DNA of 64,000 nt. Origin: an uncultured bacterium (GTDB lineage: Bacteria; Bacillota; Clostridia; Lachnospirales; Lachnospiraceae). The DNA is taken from positions 1 to 64,000 of the forward strand of contig CANCXX010000013.1 in assembly GCA_947381965.1 (NCBI GenBank), in the 5' to 3' direction. A program made the position numbers and the translations under genes. Positions 24,359 through 33,312 of the stretch are shown one piece after another. Positions within the stretch are counted from its first letter, which is position 1, and the number at the start of each line of letters is the position of its first letter. The notes beneath the pieces were generated by a model. The model saw only the letters and a list, made by a program, of their open reading frames with translations, was not told the DNA's origin and did not search any database.

Positions 24359-25642
24359 ATGGATCAGGCGGAAAAATGTCTTGCATTTATTGATGAAAGC
24401 GTAAGCAGCTATCATGCGGTGGAAAATGTGGAAAAGAGGCTGCGGGAAGGTGGCTTTCTTAAACTGGATGAAAAGGAAGCATGGAATATTGTGCCGGGAG
24501 GCAGTTATTATGTGAAAAGGGGGGATTCTTCTCTGGCGGCTTTTCGGGTGCCGGAAGGAGAAATAAAAGGTTTTCACGTGGCGGCATCCCACAGTGATTC
24601 TCCGGCTTTTAAGGTTAAAACCAATCCTGAAATGGCAGTGGAGGATAAGTATCTGAAACTAAATACGGAAGGGTATGGGGGAATGTTGTGTGCCACATGG
24701 TTTGATCGGTGTCTGTCCCTGGCAGGAAGGGTAGTGTATAATGGTCATGACGGTCTGGTGTCTGTAAATGTAAATATTGATGAGGATTTACTTATTATTC
24801 CAAGTCTCGCCATTCATATGAACCGGGACGCCAATAAGGGTACAGAATTTAATATGCAGACCCAGATGCTTCCATTTTTGGGAGCTCTTAAGGAAGAATA
24901 TCCTGACAGAGGAAAAGGGGTTGTAAAGGAAAAGATATCAGATATTTTGGGGATAAAAGAGGACGAAATATTAGGAAGCGATTTGTTCTTGTATGTGAGA
25001 GAAAAAGGAAAGCTTGGAGGTCTTGAGAAAGAACTGATGATTTCCCCCAGACTGGATGATCTGGAATGTGTATATGCCTCTATGGAAGCCATTCTCTCAT
25101 CAAAGCCCCAAAATTATTGTACCATGTGTATTATTTTTGACAATGAGGAAGTTGGAAGCCATACCAGACAGGGGGCTGCCTCCACTTTCTTAAAAGATAC
25201 CCTTGAAAGAATTGGTGAGAAGCTTGGAAAAACAGGGGAGGCTTATCTGAGGCTTTTGGCGGACAGTTTTATGATCTCTGCGGATAATGCCCATGCTCTG
25301 CACCCCAATTACCCGGAAAAGGCGGATCCGGAAAACAGACCTTTGTTAAACAGGGGGATTGTAATTAAGTATCATGGCAGTCAGAGATATACAACAGACG
25401 GTTATTCGGAGGCCGTGATGAAGTCCCTGTGTAAAGAAGCAGGGGTGCCGTACCAGGAATTCCATAACCGTTCAGATATTGCAGGAGGATCTACGCTGGG
25501 CAATGTTTCAGCCGGACAGGTTTCAATTCCGGCAGTGGATATCGGTCTGCCCCAGCTGGCGATGCACTCGGCAGTGGAAACTGCAGGGAGTCGGGATGTG
25601 GAATATCTGGTGCAGGCTATTAGAAAATTTTATGAAAAATAA
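24359..25642 (+). CDS. M18-family aminopeptidase
   Basis: This 427-residue zinc metallopeptidase of the aspartyl-aminopeptidase family trims N-terminal residues from cytosolic peptides. Metal-binding and catalytic regions are HVAASHSDSPAFKVK, TWFDRCLSLAG, SPRLDDLECVYA, IIFDNEEVGSHTRQGA and SADNAHALHPNYP, with a terminal LAMHSAVETAG. Start 24359 (MDQAEKC) fits TTGGAGGG 8 bp upstream better than the in-frame TTG 15 bases earlier. It is monocistronic, with terminators on both sides. Confidence 0.93.
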   Translation: MDQAEKCLAFIDESVSSYHAVENVEKRLREGGFLKLDEKEAWNIVPGGSYYVKRGDSSLAAFRVPEGEIKGFHVAASHSDSPAFKVKTNPEMAVEDKYLKLNTEGYGGMLCATWFDRCLSLAGRVVYNGHDGLVSVNVNIDEDLLIIPSLAIHMNRDANKGTEFNMQTQMLPFLGALKEEYPDRGKGVVKEKISDILGIKEDEILGSDLFLYVREKGKLGGLEKELMISPRLDDLECVYASMEAILSSKPQNYCTMCIIFDNEEVGSHTRQGAASTFLKDTLERIGEKLGKTGEAYLRLLADSFMISADNAHALHPNYPEKADPENRPLLNRGIVIKYHGSQRYTTDGYSEAVMKSLCKEAGVPYQEFHNRSDIAGGSTLGNVSAGQVSIPAVDIGLPQLAMHSAVETAGSRDVEYLVQAIRKFYEK

Positions 25643-25670
25643 AAGAAGTAATGTTCTGATACACTGAATG

Positions 25671-25707
25671 ACAAAAAGGACCACCCGCAATGGGTGGTCC
25701 TTTTTGT
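25671..25707. terminator. Strong bidirectional terminator
   Basis: A perfect 16-bp stem (ACAAAAAGGACCACCC and its complement) with loop GCAAT has A and T tracts on both flanks. It insulates the aminopeptidase gene from the sporulation promoter. Confidence 0.95.
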
Positions 25708-25779
25708 CGTTTTGGTGCGATGAATGAATGGGCAGGGGACAACGTTTTGACAAATTATGAAAGGTTTAATGTTTATAAT
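25703..25779 (+). promoter_or_regulatory. spoIIG promoter with Spo0A boxes
   Basis: TTGACA (25747-25752) and TATAAT (25774-25779) are separated by 21 bp, too long for normal sigma-A use. TTTGACAAA (25746-25754) over the -35 is the exact reverse complement of the 0A box TTTGTCAAA. A weaker box, TTTGTCGTT, lies at 25703-25711. The Bacillus spoIIG promoter is likewise consensus-like with a long (22-bp) spacer and 0A boxes at the -35, so activation by phosphorylated Spo0A is strongly suggested. Confidence 0.85.
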
Positions 25780-25817
25780 GAACTGGTACGTAAGAAATGG
25801 AGGTGAAAAATTGCGAA

Positions 25818-26624
25818 GTGCAGCTGCAAGGTACCATTTATATTGACAGTATATTTTTACTAAATCTGGTGATGGATTTATATCTGCTGACACTTACCGC
25901 AAAAACAACCGGAAAGACGATTACATATAAAAGAGTTTTTGCAGGAAGCGTCGCAGGAGCCGCAGGATACTGCATTATTTTGTGTCTGCCAATTCCATAT
26001 GTGTGCAAGGTGCTTTTTGGCATGGTGCCAATAGGGGGATTAATGATAAAAATTGTCTGTCAGACAAAAGGATGGGCAGAACTGCTTCGCGGGATGGGTA
26101 CCCTTTTTACATTTTCCTTTTTTTTGGGCGGATTCATTATTTTTCTTAGGGATAAAATAAGAATATCTGCAAGGCATGAAAATTCTGTCGCTGTTCTGGC
26201 GGGAATGGGATTTGCCGGTTTTGTAATTATACGGAAATTGATTGTGAGATTCAGGGAAAAAAGAGACAATTATTTTTGTAAGGTAATATTTCCAGGGGAT
26301 ATGGGAGATGTGACATTTACTGCGCTAATTGACACAGGAAACGGCCTGACAGACCCTTTAAGCAAAAAACCGGTTGCGATACTTGATGCAGAGGAGTGGA
26401 AAAGCCTGAAAATATGGATGAAGCCGGAGAAATATAAAATTATACCTTATCACAGCATTGGCAAAGAGTGCGGAGTGCTGGAGGGATATGAAATAGATAC
26501 TATGAAAGTAACAGGAAAAGAAGGGGAGAAACAATTTGATAAAGTGATTGTAGCGGTATTTAAGGGGAAGGTATCGCAAAAGGGCTGCTATCAGATGATA
26601 CTGCCGCCGGAATTATCAGCATAA
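25818..26624 (+). CDS. spoIIGA: SpoIIGA, pro-SigE processing peptidase
   Basis: SpoIIGA is the membrane aspartic peptidase that removes the SigE prosequence after a forespore signal. The N-terminal half has five to six membrane helices beginning YIDSIFLLNLVMDLYLL. The C-terminal half carries the catalytic aspartate in ALIDTGNGLTDP (D172 from this start). GTG 25818 is preferred: the upstream ATG 25797 overlaps GGAGGTGA (25799-25806), which is placed to serve a start downstream of it. sigE follows after 64 bases, the standard spoIIG order. Confidence 0.92.
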   Translation: MQLQGTIYIDSIFLLNLVMDLYLLTLTAKTTGKTITYKRVFAGSVAGAAGYCIILCLPIPYVCKVLFGMVPIGGLMIKIVCQTKGWAELLRGMGTLFTFSFFLGGFIIFLRDKIRISARHENSVAVLAGMGFAGFVIIRKLIVRFREKRDNYFCKVIFPGDMGDVTFTALIDTGNGLTDPLSKKPVAILDAEEWKSLKIWMKPEKYKIIPYHSIGKECGVLEGYEIDTMKVTGKEGEKQFDKVIVAVFKGKVSQKGCYQMILPPELSA

Positions 26625-26688
26625 AAAACAACAAAACAGCGGACGCCTGGAAAGGCGGGAGCGGTACTTGAAATAGGAGGACTGGAAA

Positions 26689-27432
26689 ATGATTTTTAAG
26701 ATAGCGATTCCGGGGAAGCTTCAGTTTAAGCTTTACCGCAGGGAACCTAATTTTTTGATGGCAAAACAGGGAGATGTGCATTACATTGGCGGTTCAGAGG
26801 TGCTTCCACCACCCCTTGAAATTGAAAAGGAAAATGCGGTTATCAGTGACCTTGGGACGGAATATGAAGACCAGGCCAAATCAATTTTAATTGAACATAA
26901 TTTACGCCTGGTGGTATATATTGCAAAAAAATTTGACAACACCGGAGTGGGAGTGGAAGATTTGATTTCCATAGGGACAATTGGACTGATTAAATCTATC
27001 AATACATTTAACCCGGATAAAAATATTAAGCTGGCAACTTATGCATCCAGGTGTATTGAAAATGAAATATTGATGTATTTGCGCAGAAATAATAAAACCA
27101 AAATGGAAGTATCTATTGACGAACCCCTTAATGTGGACTGGGATGGAAATGAACTGTTGCTTTCGGATATTCTTGGCACGGACGAAGATGTAATTTACAA
27201 GGATATTGAAAATGAAGTGGAGAGAAAACTTTTATTAAAAGCGATTGATAAGCTTTCAGAGCGGGAGAAGACAATAATCAACTTAAGATTTGGACTTGGC
27301 GCCCCGGATGGCCGGGAGATGACACAAAAGGAGGTGGCGGAGCTTCTGGGAATTTCACAGTCTTATATTTCTAGACTGGAAAAAAAAATTATGAAGAGGC
27401 TTAAGAAAGAGCTGATAAGGGAAAGTTACTGA
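26689..27432 (+). CDS. sigE: RNA polymerase sporulation sigma factor SigE
   Basis: SigE is the early mother-cell sigma factor, made as an inactive precursor. The N-terminal prosequence [20 protein letters not shown] precedes region 2 ([32 protein letters not shown], quoted in part) and regions 3-4 with a C-terminal helix-turn-helix ([20 protein letters not shown]). The 247-residue length is about normal. AGGAGG lies 9 bp before the ATG. SpoVD is a SigE-dependent product in Bacillus, which links this gene to the split gene about 10 kb upstream. Confidence 0.97.
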   Translation: MIFKIAIPGKLQFKLYRREPNFLMAKQGDVHYIGGSEVLPPPLEIEKENAVISDLGTEYEDQAKSILIEHNLRLVVYIAKKFDNTGVGVEDLISIGTIGLIKSINTFNPDKNIKLATYASRCIENEILMYLRRNNKTKMEVSIDEPLNVDWDGNELLLSDILGTDEDVIYKDIENEVERKLLLKAIDKLSEREKTIINLRFGLGAPDGREMTQKEVAELLGISQSYISRLEKKIMKRLKKELIRESY

Positions 27433-27441
27433 AGGAAAGGA

Positions 27442-27546
27442 TGCTCCGGGCTTATTATTTCTGGGGACAACGGGCCAGGTGGCGGCTTAAGGCCAGCCAA
27501 CCGGCGGCTGGCTTGGACATAAAGGGGATACGGATTGCCCGGAGCA
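27442..27546. ncRNA. Candidate structured RNA between sigE and the ylmC-like gene
   Basis: TGCTCCGGGC (27442-27451) and GCCCGGAGCA (27537-27546) close a 105-base GC-rich domain with a perfect 10-bp stem. Inside, GGTGGCGGC / GCCAGCCAACC and GCCAGCC / GGCTGGC are overlapping alternative hairpins. The region lies between convergent genes and has no T tract after the closing stem, so it does not look like a plain terminator. It was not matched to a known riboswitch by eye. It could function on either strand. Confidence 0.45.
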
Positions 27547-27585
27547 GACTGTTAAAGGGCAAAAGCAAAATTTCTTGTATAAATT

Positions 27586-27819
27586 TTAACAGCGGATATC
27601 AACAATGATGATATCTGGGCCTATTTGTTTGATATCCTTGTATGGGATACAGATATCCGGTTCTGTACACAGGAGATTAAAAAATTTATTGCTGCTGGGG
27701 ATGAAAACCTTGCAGATTTGTCCGCTGCACTGGTCAAATTCCAGGTCAGAAATCCGTCCAAGTTTTCTGCAGTCCCGCATATTTATCACATCTTTACACT
27801 TCAGTTCGGAAAAAAGCAT
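27586..27819 (-). CDS. YlmC/YmxH family sporulation protein (PRC-barrel-like)
   Basis: This 77-residue protein (MLFSELKCKDVINMRDCRKL) belongs to the small YlmC/YmxH family found in spore-formers, with a PRC-barrel-like beta fold (GRISDLEFDQCSGQICKVFI and IPYKDIKQIGPDIIIVDI). The molecular role is unknown. The gene is convergent with sigE and divergent from sigG, its usual neighbourhood in Clostridia. The ribosome binding site is weak. Identity rests on recognised sequence and synteny. Confidence 0.82.
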   Translation of the reverse strand: MLFSELKCKDVINMRDCRKLGRISDLEFDQCSGQICKVFIPSSNKFFNLLCTEPDICIPYKDIKQIGPDIIIVDIRC

Positions 27820-27978
27820 ACCTGCGGCCTTTCTTTTTCTTAGTATAATTTATTTTATGCCGGAATGATAAAAGGGTTCGAAAGCATGAATATTTTCCTG
27901 CCAATTTGTGAATGATTTCTATTACAGACAATTGCCCCAAAAAGCATGTTTGTAATCGTAGCAGGAGGAAATAAGGAC

Positions 27979-28758
27979 ATGGCGCAGGGAAAAGTAGAAA
28001 TATGCGGAGTGAACACGGCAAAGCTTCCGCTTTTAAAGGCAGACGAAAAAGAAAAGCTTTTTGAGCAGATAGAGTCGGGGGACAAGGAAGCTAGGCAAAA
28101 ATATATTGAGGGAAATCTGCGTTTGGTCTTAAGTGTGATTAAGCGTTTTTCATCCAGTAATGAGAATGTGGATGATTTGTTTCAAATTGGCTGTATTGGG
28201 TTGATTAAGGCAATTGATAACTTTGATTCCTCATTGAACGTAAAGTTCAGTACCTATGCGGTTCCCATGATTATCGGGGAAATACGCCGTTTTTTACGTG
28301 ATAACAATACAATCCGGGTCAGCAGGTCGTTAAAGGACACCGCCTATAAAGCGATTTATGCAAAGGAAAACCTTCTTAAACAAAATATGAAAGAGCCGAC
28401 TATAAATGAAATTGCATCGGAAATCGGTATATCCAAAGAAGATATTGTGTATGCACTGGATGCTATCCAGAATCCGGTCAGTTTGTATGAGCCGATTTTT
28501 ACGGATGGCGGAGATGCGCTTTATGTGATGGACCAGATAAGCGATAAGAAGAATAAAGAAGAAAACTGGGTGGAGCATCTCTCGTTAAGTGAAGCCATGA
28601 AAAAGCTGGAAGACAGAGAACATGAAATTATCAGTCTGCGTTTTTTTGAAGGGAAAACCCAGATGGAGGTGGCAGAGATGATTGGCATTTCACAAGCCCA
28701 GGTGTCAAGGCTTGAAAAAAATGCGCTGAAGGTGATGAAAGATTATTTGACAGCCTGA
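27979..28758 (+). CDS. sigG: RNA polymerase sporulation sigma factor SigG
   Basis: SigG is the late forespore sigma factor. The start at 27979 (MAQGKVEICGVNTAKLPLL) gives the family N-terminus; AGGAGGAAATAAGG lies upstream, and the frame extends to 27946 without better support. Region 2 (GNLRLVLSVIKRFSSSNENVDDLFQIG, quoted in part), region 3 (EPTINEIASEIGISKEDI) and region 4 (EVAEMIGISQAQVSRLEK) are present. The 259-residue length is typical. Co-location with spoIIGA and sigE is standard for Firmicutes. Confidence 0.96.
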   Translation: MAQGKVEICGVNTAKLPLLKADEKEKLFEQIESGDKEARQKYIEGNLRLVLSVIKRFSSSNENVDDLFQIGCIGLIKAIDNFDSSLNVKFSTYAVPMIIGEIRRFLRDNNTIRVSRSLKDTAYKAIYAKENLLKQNMKEPTINEIASEIGISKEDIVYALDAIQNPVSLYEPIFTDGGDALYVMDQISDKKNKEENWVEHLSLSEAMKKLEDREHEIISLRFFEGKTQMEVAEMIGISQAQVSRLEKNALKVMKDYLTA

Positions 28759-28784
28759 TTTTTACACCTGGCGGTTTAAACTTG

Positions 28785-28813
28785 TTGACATGTTTTACAA
28801 GTCGGAATATAAT
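28785..28813 (+). promoter_or_regulatory. Sigma-A promoter of nrdR
   Basis: Consensus TTGACA (28785-28790), a 17-bp spacer and TATAAT (28808-28813) lie about 120 bases ahead of the nrdR start. Confidence 0.85.
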
Positions 28814-28936
28814 GGTATTATTATCAGTTTAGTGTAATCGGTGCCCGGAGAAAGCAGAGCCTTAAATCGGATGGTATTTTTTGCAGCTTCTGGTGCCGGA
28901 AGGTTAGAAAGCGGAACTGGAATAGGAGGAAGCGAT

Positions 28937-29386
28937 ATGAAATGTCCATTTTGCGGCCATGAAAATACCAGAGTGATTGATTCCAGACCGGCAGATGAAA
29001 ATACTTCCATCAGACGCCGCAGAGCCTGTGATGAATGTGATAAGCGTTTTACCACCTTTGAAAAGGTGGAAACCATACCGCTTATTATTATAAAAAAAGA
29101 TAACAACCGGGAAACTTTTGACCGGACTAAAATTGAAGCCGGAGTGTTGCGAGCCTGTTATAAAAGACCTGTAAGCGCCACACAGATTAAGAAACTGGTA
29201 GATGAGGTGGAGACGGAGATTTATAACAGGGAAGAGAGGGAAATTCCAAGTCAGGTGATTGGCGAGCTTGTGATGAATAAGCTAAAGGATTTAGAAGCAG
29301 TGGCTTATGTGCGTTTTGCCTCGGTTTACAGGGAATTTAAAGATATTAATACTTTTATGGATGAACTGAAAAAGGTTCTGGAATAG
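28937..29386 (+). CDS. nrdR: Transcriptional repressor NrdR
   Basis: NrdR represses ribonucleotide reductase genes in response to dATP/ATP. The 149-residue protein has the N-terminal zinc ribbon MKCPFCGHENTRVIDSRP ... CDECDKRFTTFE and an ATP-cone domain (IIKKDNNRETFDRTKIEAG). Start 28937 has AGGAGG 6-12 bases upstream; the frame is open further upstream to 28841 but without a site. It is followed by a terminator. Confidence 0.96.
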   Translation: MKCPFCGHENTRVIDSRPADENTSIRRRRACDECDKRFTTFEKVETIPLIIIKKDNNRETFDRTKIEAGVLRACYKRPVSATQIKKLVDEVETEIYNREEREIPSQVIGELVMNKLKDLEAVAYVRFASVYREFKDINTFMDELKKVLE

Positions 29387-29398
29387 AGTGTCATTGAA

Positions 29399-29443
29399 GC
29401 ATATTTTCAAAGAAATTAAATTCTGATGAAAATATGCTTTTTG
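29399..29443 (+). terminator. Terminator after nrdR
   Basis: Perfect 10-bp stem GCATATTTTC / GAAAATATGC with a 19-base loop, followed by TTTTTG. Bases 29444-29560 downstream hold no gene, only an imperfect palindrome around GTCAAGCGG / CCCTTTGAC (29471-29498). Confidence 0.65.
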
Positions 29444-29563
29444 TTTTCGCGAGCAATGAGTCAAGCGGTTGCGAAGCGTCCCTTTGACGAATGTAGCGAG
29501 GGCTTAATTCTCTGCTGCAGTAAAATTTACTCAGGTAGAATGTAAACTTATAAAAAAATATAG

Positions 29564-29592
29564 TTGACAATTATGGAGGTTTCTGTTAATTT
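29564..29592 (+). promoter_or_regulatory. Promoter of the biotin operon
   Basis: TTGACA (29564-29569), 17 bp and TAATTT (29587-29592) precede bioY by about 85 bases. No convincing BirA operator dyad could be placed over it. A small stem GGGAAGT / ACTTCCC lies in the leader (29621-29651). Confidence 0.6.
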
Positions 29593-29677
29593 TAATTACG
29601 GAACAAAACAACAAACCCAGGGGAAGTATCCAAATGCGGACAGCACTTCCCAACCTGCTAAATATGGAGGGCAATAA

Positions 29678-30229
29678 ATGAAACCAAGAATTAAAGTGAG
29701 AGATATGGCTTTGTGCGCACTGTTCACAGCGTTAACGGCAGTGGGGGCATTTATAAAAATTCCGGTTCCGGTAGTTCCGTTTACCCTGCAAATTCTTTTT
29801 ACTATGCTTGCCGGGCTGCTTTTGGGAGGGAGGCTGGGCGCTGTCAGTGTGGGGCTTTACGCCTTTTTAGGTCTTGCAGGGCTTCCGGTTTTTGCAGAAG
29901 GAGGAGGGCTGTGGTATCTGTTAAAGCCCAGCTTTGGATATATTCTTGGTTTTATCGTTGGAAGTTACGTAACAGGCAAAATGACGGAAAATCCGGATGG
30001 GCTTACATATCATAAGATTCTGATTGCCAATTTTACGGGACTTGCCATTGTTTATGGGATGGGTATGATTTATTATTATGTTATATGTAATTTTGTGATA
30101 AACACACCGATTGGTCTTTGGCCCCTGTTTCTTTATTGTTTTCTTCTTGTGGTTCCGGGGGATATCTGTCTTTGTTTTGTGGCGGCGGCACTGGCAAAGC
30201 GTCTAAAGCCTGTGCTGGAGCGTATTTGA
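29678..30229 (+). CDS. bioY: Biotin transporter BioY (ECF S component)
   Basis: BioY is the biotin-binding membrane subunit that works with a shared ECF energising module. The 183-residue protein has about six membrane helices and the motifs ALFTALTAVGAFIKIPVP, VPFTLQILFTMLAGLLLGG, FLGLAGLPVFA and PSFGYILGFI. ATGGAGGGC provides the ribosome binding site. The ECF A1/A2/T genes are not in this window. It begins a bioY-bioB-bioD-bioA run, combining uptake and final synthesis steps. Confidence 0.95.
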   Translation: MKPRIKVRDMALCALFTALTAVGAFIKIPVPVVPFTLQILFTMLAGLLLGGRLGAVSVGLYAFLGLAGLPVFAEGGGLWYLLKPSFGYILGFIVGSYVTGKMTENPDGLTYHKILIANFTGLAIVYGMGMIYYYVICNFVINTPIGLWPLFLYCFLLVVPGDICLCFVAAALAKRLKPVLERI

Positions 30230-30318
30230 ATAATGCGTTGCTTTGATGCTCTTTCAGCTTGCTGTGTTTTTGGCTGGGTGCAGTACCGAAAGGGTTACTT
30301 TTAATATGTGAGGGATTG

Positions 30319-31296
30319 ATGATGAGATTTGTAGAGCAGATGAAGAAAAAAGTATTGGGCGGGGAACTGATTACGCGGGAAGAAGCGGTCAGGCTGTGGG
30401 AGGAACCGCTATTGGAGCTTCGGGAGGCAGCGGAGGAAATAAGGAAAAAGATGTGCGGCAGCGGCTTTGACATTTGCACGATAGTCAATGGAAAATGCGG
30501 CCGTTGTTCGGAGGACTGTAAATACTGCGCGCAAAGCGCCCATTACCATACGGCCTGTATTGAAAGTTATCCGCTATTGTCTGTGGAGGAAATTCTTAAA
30601 GAGGCAAAATATAATTATGAGAGAGGGGTTTTGCGTTATTCTATTGTCACCTCCGGGAAAAGGCTTTCTGAAAGGGAAGTGGAACAGGTTTGCGAGAGTA
30701 TCCGCGCCATCAAAAAAGAGACAGGGTTAGAGGTTTGCGTTTCCTTTGGGCTTTTGGGGGAAGAACAGTTCAGACAGGTTAAGGAAGCGGGGGCGTCCCG
30801 TGTGCATTGCAATCTGGAATCCTCCGCCCGGTTTTTTCCGGAGGTTTGCACCACCCATACATATGAGGATAAAATCGAAACTTTAAAAGCTGCAAAGCGG
30901 GCAGGACTTTCCATTTGTTCCGGAGGAATTCTGGGATTGGGGGAAACGATGGAGGATCGTATCGACATGGCGCTGACAGCAAGAATGCTGGGAGTTAAGT
31001 CTGTTCCTGTCAATCTTCTAAATCCCATTCCGGGAACCCCTTATGAAGACAATAAGCCTCTTTCCAATGAGGAAGCCTGTCGGTGTGTTGCAATATTCCG
31101 ATTTCTGATACCGGATGCCTCTATCCGGCTGGCGGGAGGAAGAGGACTGGTGGGAGATAAAGGAGAAGCGTGCTTTAAGAGCGGCGCAAACGCGGCTATT
31201 TCCGGGGACATGCTGACTACTGCCGGGATTACAGTGGAAACGGATATGATGTTGATAAAAAAATTGGGATTTGAGGCAAGGCTTTGTAATGAGTAA
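30319..31296 (+). CDS. bioB: Biotin synthase BioB
   Basis: BioB is a radical-SAM enzyme that inserts sulfur into dethiobiotin. The radical-SAM cluster motif is C-SED-C-KY-C in GRCSEDCKYCAQSAHYHT, and the auxiliary cluster ligands lie in later segments (VHCNLESS, PVNLLNPIPGTP, RLAGGRG). ATG 30319 or 30322 follows AGGGA; the frame is open upstream to 30259 but lacks a site. The product is about 325 residues. The stop overlaps the bioD start by 8 bases. Confidence 0.95.
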   Translation: MMRFVEQMKKKVLGGELITREEAVRLWEEPLLELREAAEEIRKKMCGSGFDICTIVNGKCGRCSEDCKYCAQSAHYHTACIESYPLLSVEEILKEAKYNYERGVLRYSIVTSGKRLSEREVEQVCESIRAIKKETGLEVCVSFGLLGEEQFRQVKEAGASRVHCNLESSARFFPEVCTTHTYEDKIETLKAAKRAGLSICSGGILGLGETMEDRIDMALTARMLGVKSVPVNLLNPIPGTPYEDNKPLSNEEACRCVAIFRFLIPDASIRLAGGRGLVGDKGEACFKSGANAAISGDMLTTAGITVETDMMLIKKLGFEARLCNE

Positions 31297-31975
31297 GAAA
31301 TTATTTATAACCGGAACAGGGACGGATGTTGGGAAAACCTTTGTTACCGGATTAATCATAAAAAAATTAAAGGAACATGGAAAAGAGGCCGCCTATTATA
31401 AAGCGGCAATGAGCGGCAATGAACGGGATGAAAAGGGAAATCTGGTTCCGGGGGACGCATGGCATGTAAAACGAGTTTCCGGCATTTCCCAGCCTGTGGG
31501 GGAAATGTGCCCTTATGTGTATGAGGTGTCAGTCTCACCTCACTTAGCCTCAAGGCTTGAGGGTAACCCTGTGCAAATGGAGGTTGTAAAAAAAGGGTTT
31601 GAGGAAGTCTGCGGCAAATATGATTATGTTACCATGGAAGGCAGCGGTGGAATTCTTTGCCCAATCTGTATGGATGAAACAGAAATCTGGCTGGAAGATG
31701 TAATCACAGAGCTTGGACTTTCCAGTCTGATTGTGGCGGACGCAGGGCTGGGGACCATAAACAGTGTTGTGCTGACGGCGGCGTATATGAAAGCCCAAAA
31801 GCTGCCTGTAAAAGGGATTATATTTAATCATTTCCATCCGGGCAATGGGATGGAGGAAGACAATCTGAGAATGTGCCAATCTAAGACCGGGCTTCCGGTG
31901 GTAGCGTGTATTGAGGAGGGCAGCAGTGAGATTGTCGTGGATATTGACTTGCTGACAGCCTTATATGAAGAATGA
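31289..31975 (+). CDS. bioD: ATP-dependent dethiobiotin synthetase BioD
   Basis: BioD closes the ureido ring of dethiobiotin from 7,8-diaminopelargonate, CO2 and ATP. The 228-residue protein begins MSKKLFITGTGTDVGKTFVT (P-loop), with YKAAMSG and VTMEGSGGILCPI as further family motifs. The start at 31289 overlaps the end of bioB, indicating translational coupling. Members of the family are homodimeric and cytosolic. Confidence 0.94.
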   Translation: MSKKLFITGTGTDVGKTFVTGLIIKKLKEHGKEAAYYKAAMSGNERDEKGNLVPGDAWHVKRVSGISQPVGEMCPYVYEVSVSPHLASRLEGNPVQMEVVKKGFEEVCGKYDYVTMEGSGGILCPICMDETEIWLEDVITELGLSSLIVADAGLGTINSVVLTAAYMKAQKLPVKGIIFNHFHPGNGMEEDNLRMCQSKTGLPVVACIEEGSSEIVVDIDLLTALYEE

Positions 31976-32042
31976 CAAAATGGAAAATGGGATGGATAAA
32001 AGAAGCTTTTAATTGGATGCGGATAATGTGGAGGAGAAGTAT

Positions 32043-33248
32043 ATGATTTGGTACCCCTACCAACAGATGAAAAATATGAAGCCCCCTTACGAAATTATTG
32101 ATGCAAAAGGAGTATGGCTGAAGACAAAGGACAGGGAGATGATTGACTCGGTATCTTCCTGGTGGAGTGTGATACATGGTTATAAGCATCCGGTGTTAAC
32201 CGAAGCGATTAAGTCCCAGGCAGATCATTTTTCACATGTGATGCTGGGGGGATTGACCCACAAGCCTGTGCAGGCTCTTTCGGAAAAGCTGAAGGACTAT
32301 CTGCCTGGGGAGTTGAATTATTGCTTTTTTTCTGATTCAGGAAGCGTGGCAGTGGAGGTTGCCTTAAAAATGGCGCTGCAGTACTATATGAATCGGGGAG
32401 AAATGAAAAGAACGAAGGTGCTGTCTCTGACCCACGCTTATCACGGGGATACCTTTAAGACCATGGAGGTGGGGGATGATGAAGACTATCACTTTATTCT
32501 GGAAGCATATGGGGAGAAAAAGGATGTGATACATATTCCAACAAAGATACCGGATCTTGAAAAAGCTTTTGAAGCATATCATGAAGAGCTAAATTGTATG
32601 ATTGTGGAGCCGCTTCTTCAGGGAGCCGGGGGAATGCGGATGTATGATGTTTCCTTTTTGAAACGGGCAAGGCAGCTTTGCGACCGGTATGGAGTTCTTC
32701 TGGTTTTTGATGAAGTGGCCACTGGTTTTGGGCGCACCGGAAACCGTTTTGTTGCCGATTTGGTTTTGCCTGATATTCTGGTTTTGGGAAAAGCGTTGAC
32801 CGGAGGCTATATAGGACATGCGGTTACGGTGGCAAACCGGAAGGTGTATGAGGGGTTTTGGGGGGATGACCCTGACAAGGCTCTGATGCACGGCCCCACC
32901 TTTATGGGGAACGCCTTAGCATGCAGTGTGGCGTTAAAATCCATTGAACTGTTTGAACAGGAAGATTATATGTCAAAAATTTGCCGGATTGAAGAGATTA
33001 CAAGGCGGGAGATGCAGGGATTTGGCGATGCCCGCATAAAGGAGGTCCGCATAATGGGGGGCTGCATTTGTATTGAGGTTTATGATAGCAGTGTTTTAAA
33101 AGGATTCCAGCAGTTTGCTTATGAGAGAGGGGTGTTTAGCAGACCGTTTTTAAATTACCTGTATGCCATGGTCCCTTACATTATCACGGAAGAAGAGTTG
33201 GTTCAGGTGCTGGATACAATGAAGGCATGGTTTGGAAAAATCAAATAA
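32043..33248 (+). CDS. bioA: Adenosylmethionine--8-amino-7-oxononanoate aminotransferase BioA
   Basis: BioA is a PLP enzyme that converts KAPA to DAPA with SAM as amino donor. The start at 32043 (MIWYPYQQM) has GGAGGAGA 5 bp upstream. Family motifs are SSWWSVIHGYKHP, FFSDSGSVAVEVALKMA, THAYHGDT, FDEVATGFGRTG and the PLP lysine in LVLGKALTGGYIGHA, then HGPTFMGNALACSVA. Length is 401 residues. bioF and the pimeloyl genes are absent here, so the strain may need an imported precursor or may encode them elsewhere. Confidence 0.94.
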   Translation: MIWYPYQQMKNMKPPYEIIDAKGVWLKTKDREMIDSVSSWWSVIHGYKHPVLTEAIKSQADHFSHVMLGGLTHKPVQALSEKLKDYLPGELNYCFFSDSGSVAVEVALKMALQYYMNRGEMKRTKVLSLTHAYHGDTFKTMEVGDDEDYHFILEAYGEKKDVIHIPTKIPDLEKAFEAYHEELNCMIVEPLLQGAGGMRMYDVSFLKRARQLCDRYGVLLVFDEVATGFGRTGNRFVADLVLPDILVLGKALTGGYIGHAVTVANRKVYEGFWGDDPDKALMHGPTFMGNALACSVALKSIELFEQEDYMSKICRIEEITRREMQGFGDARIKEVRIMGGCICIEVYDSSVLKGFQQFAYERGVFSRPFLNYLYAMVPYIITEEELVQVLDTMKAWFGKIK

Positions 33249-33279
33249 TAACTTCCTGCTTGCGGGAATAAAAGATATG

Positions 33280-33312
33280 ACAGCCAGTGAAAATATCACA
33301 GGCTGTTTTTTT
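33280..33312 (+). terminator. Terminator of the biotin operon
   Basis: ACAGCCAGTGA / TCACAGGCTGT forms a stem with one internal mismatch and an AAATA loop, then a run of seven T. Confidence 0.85.

Noticed and set aside
29560-29620. Possible BirA operator over the bioY promoter
   Set aside because: GTTGACAA and TGTTAATT do not form the required long dyad; only the promoter itself is supported.
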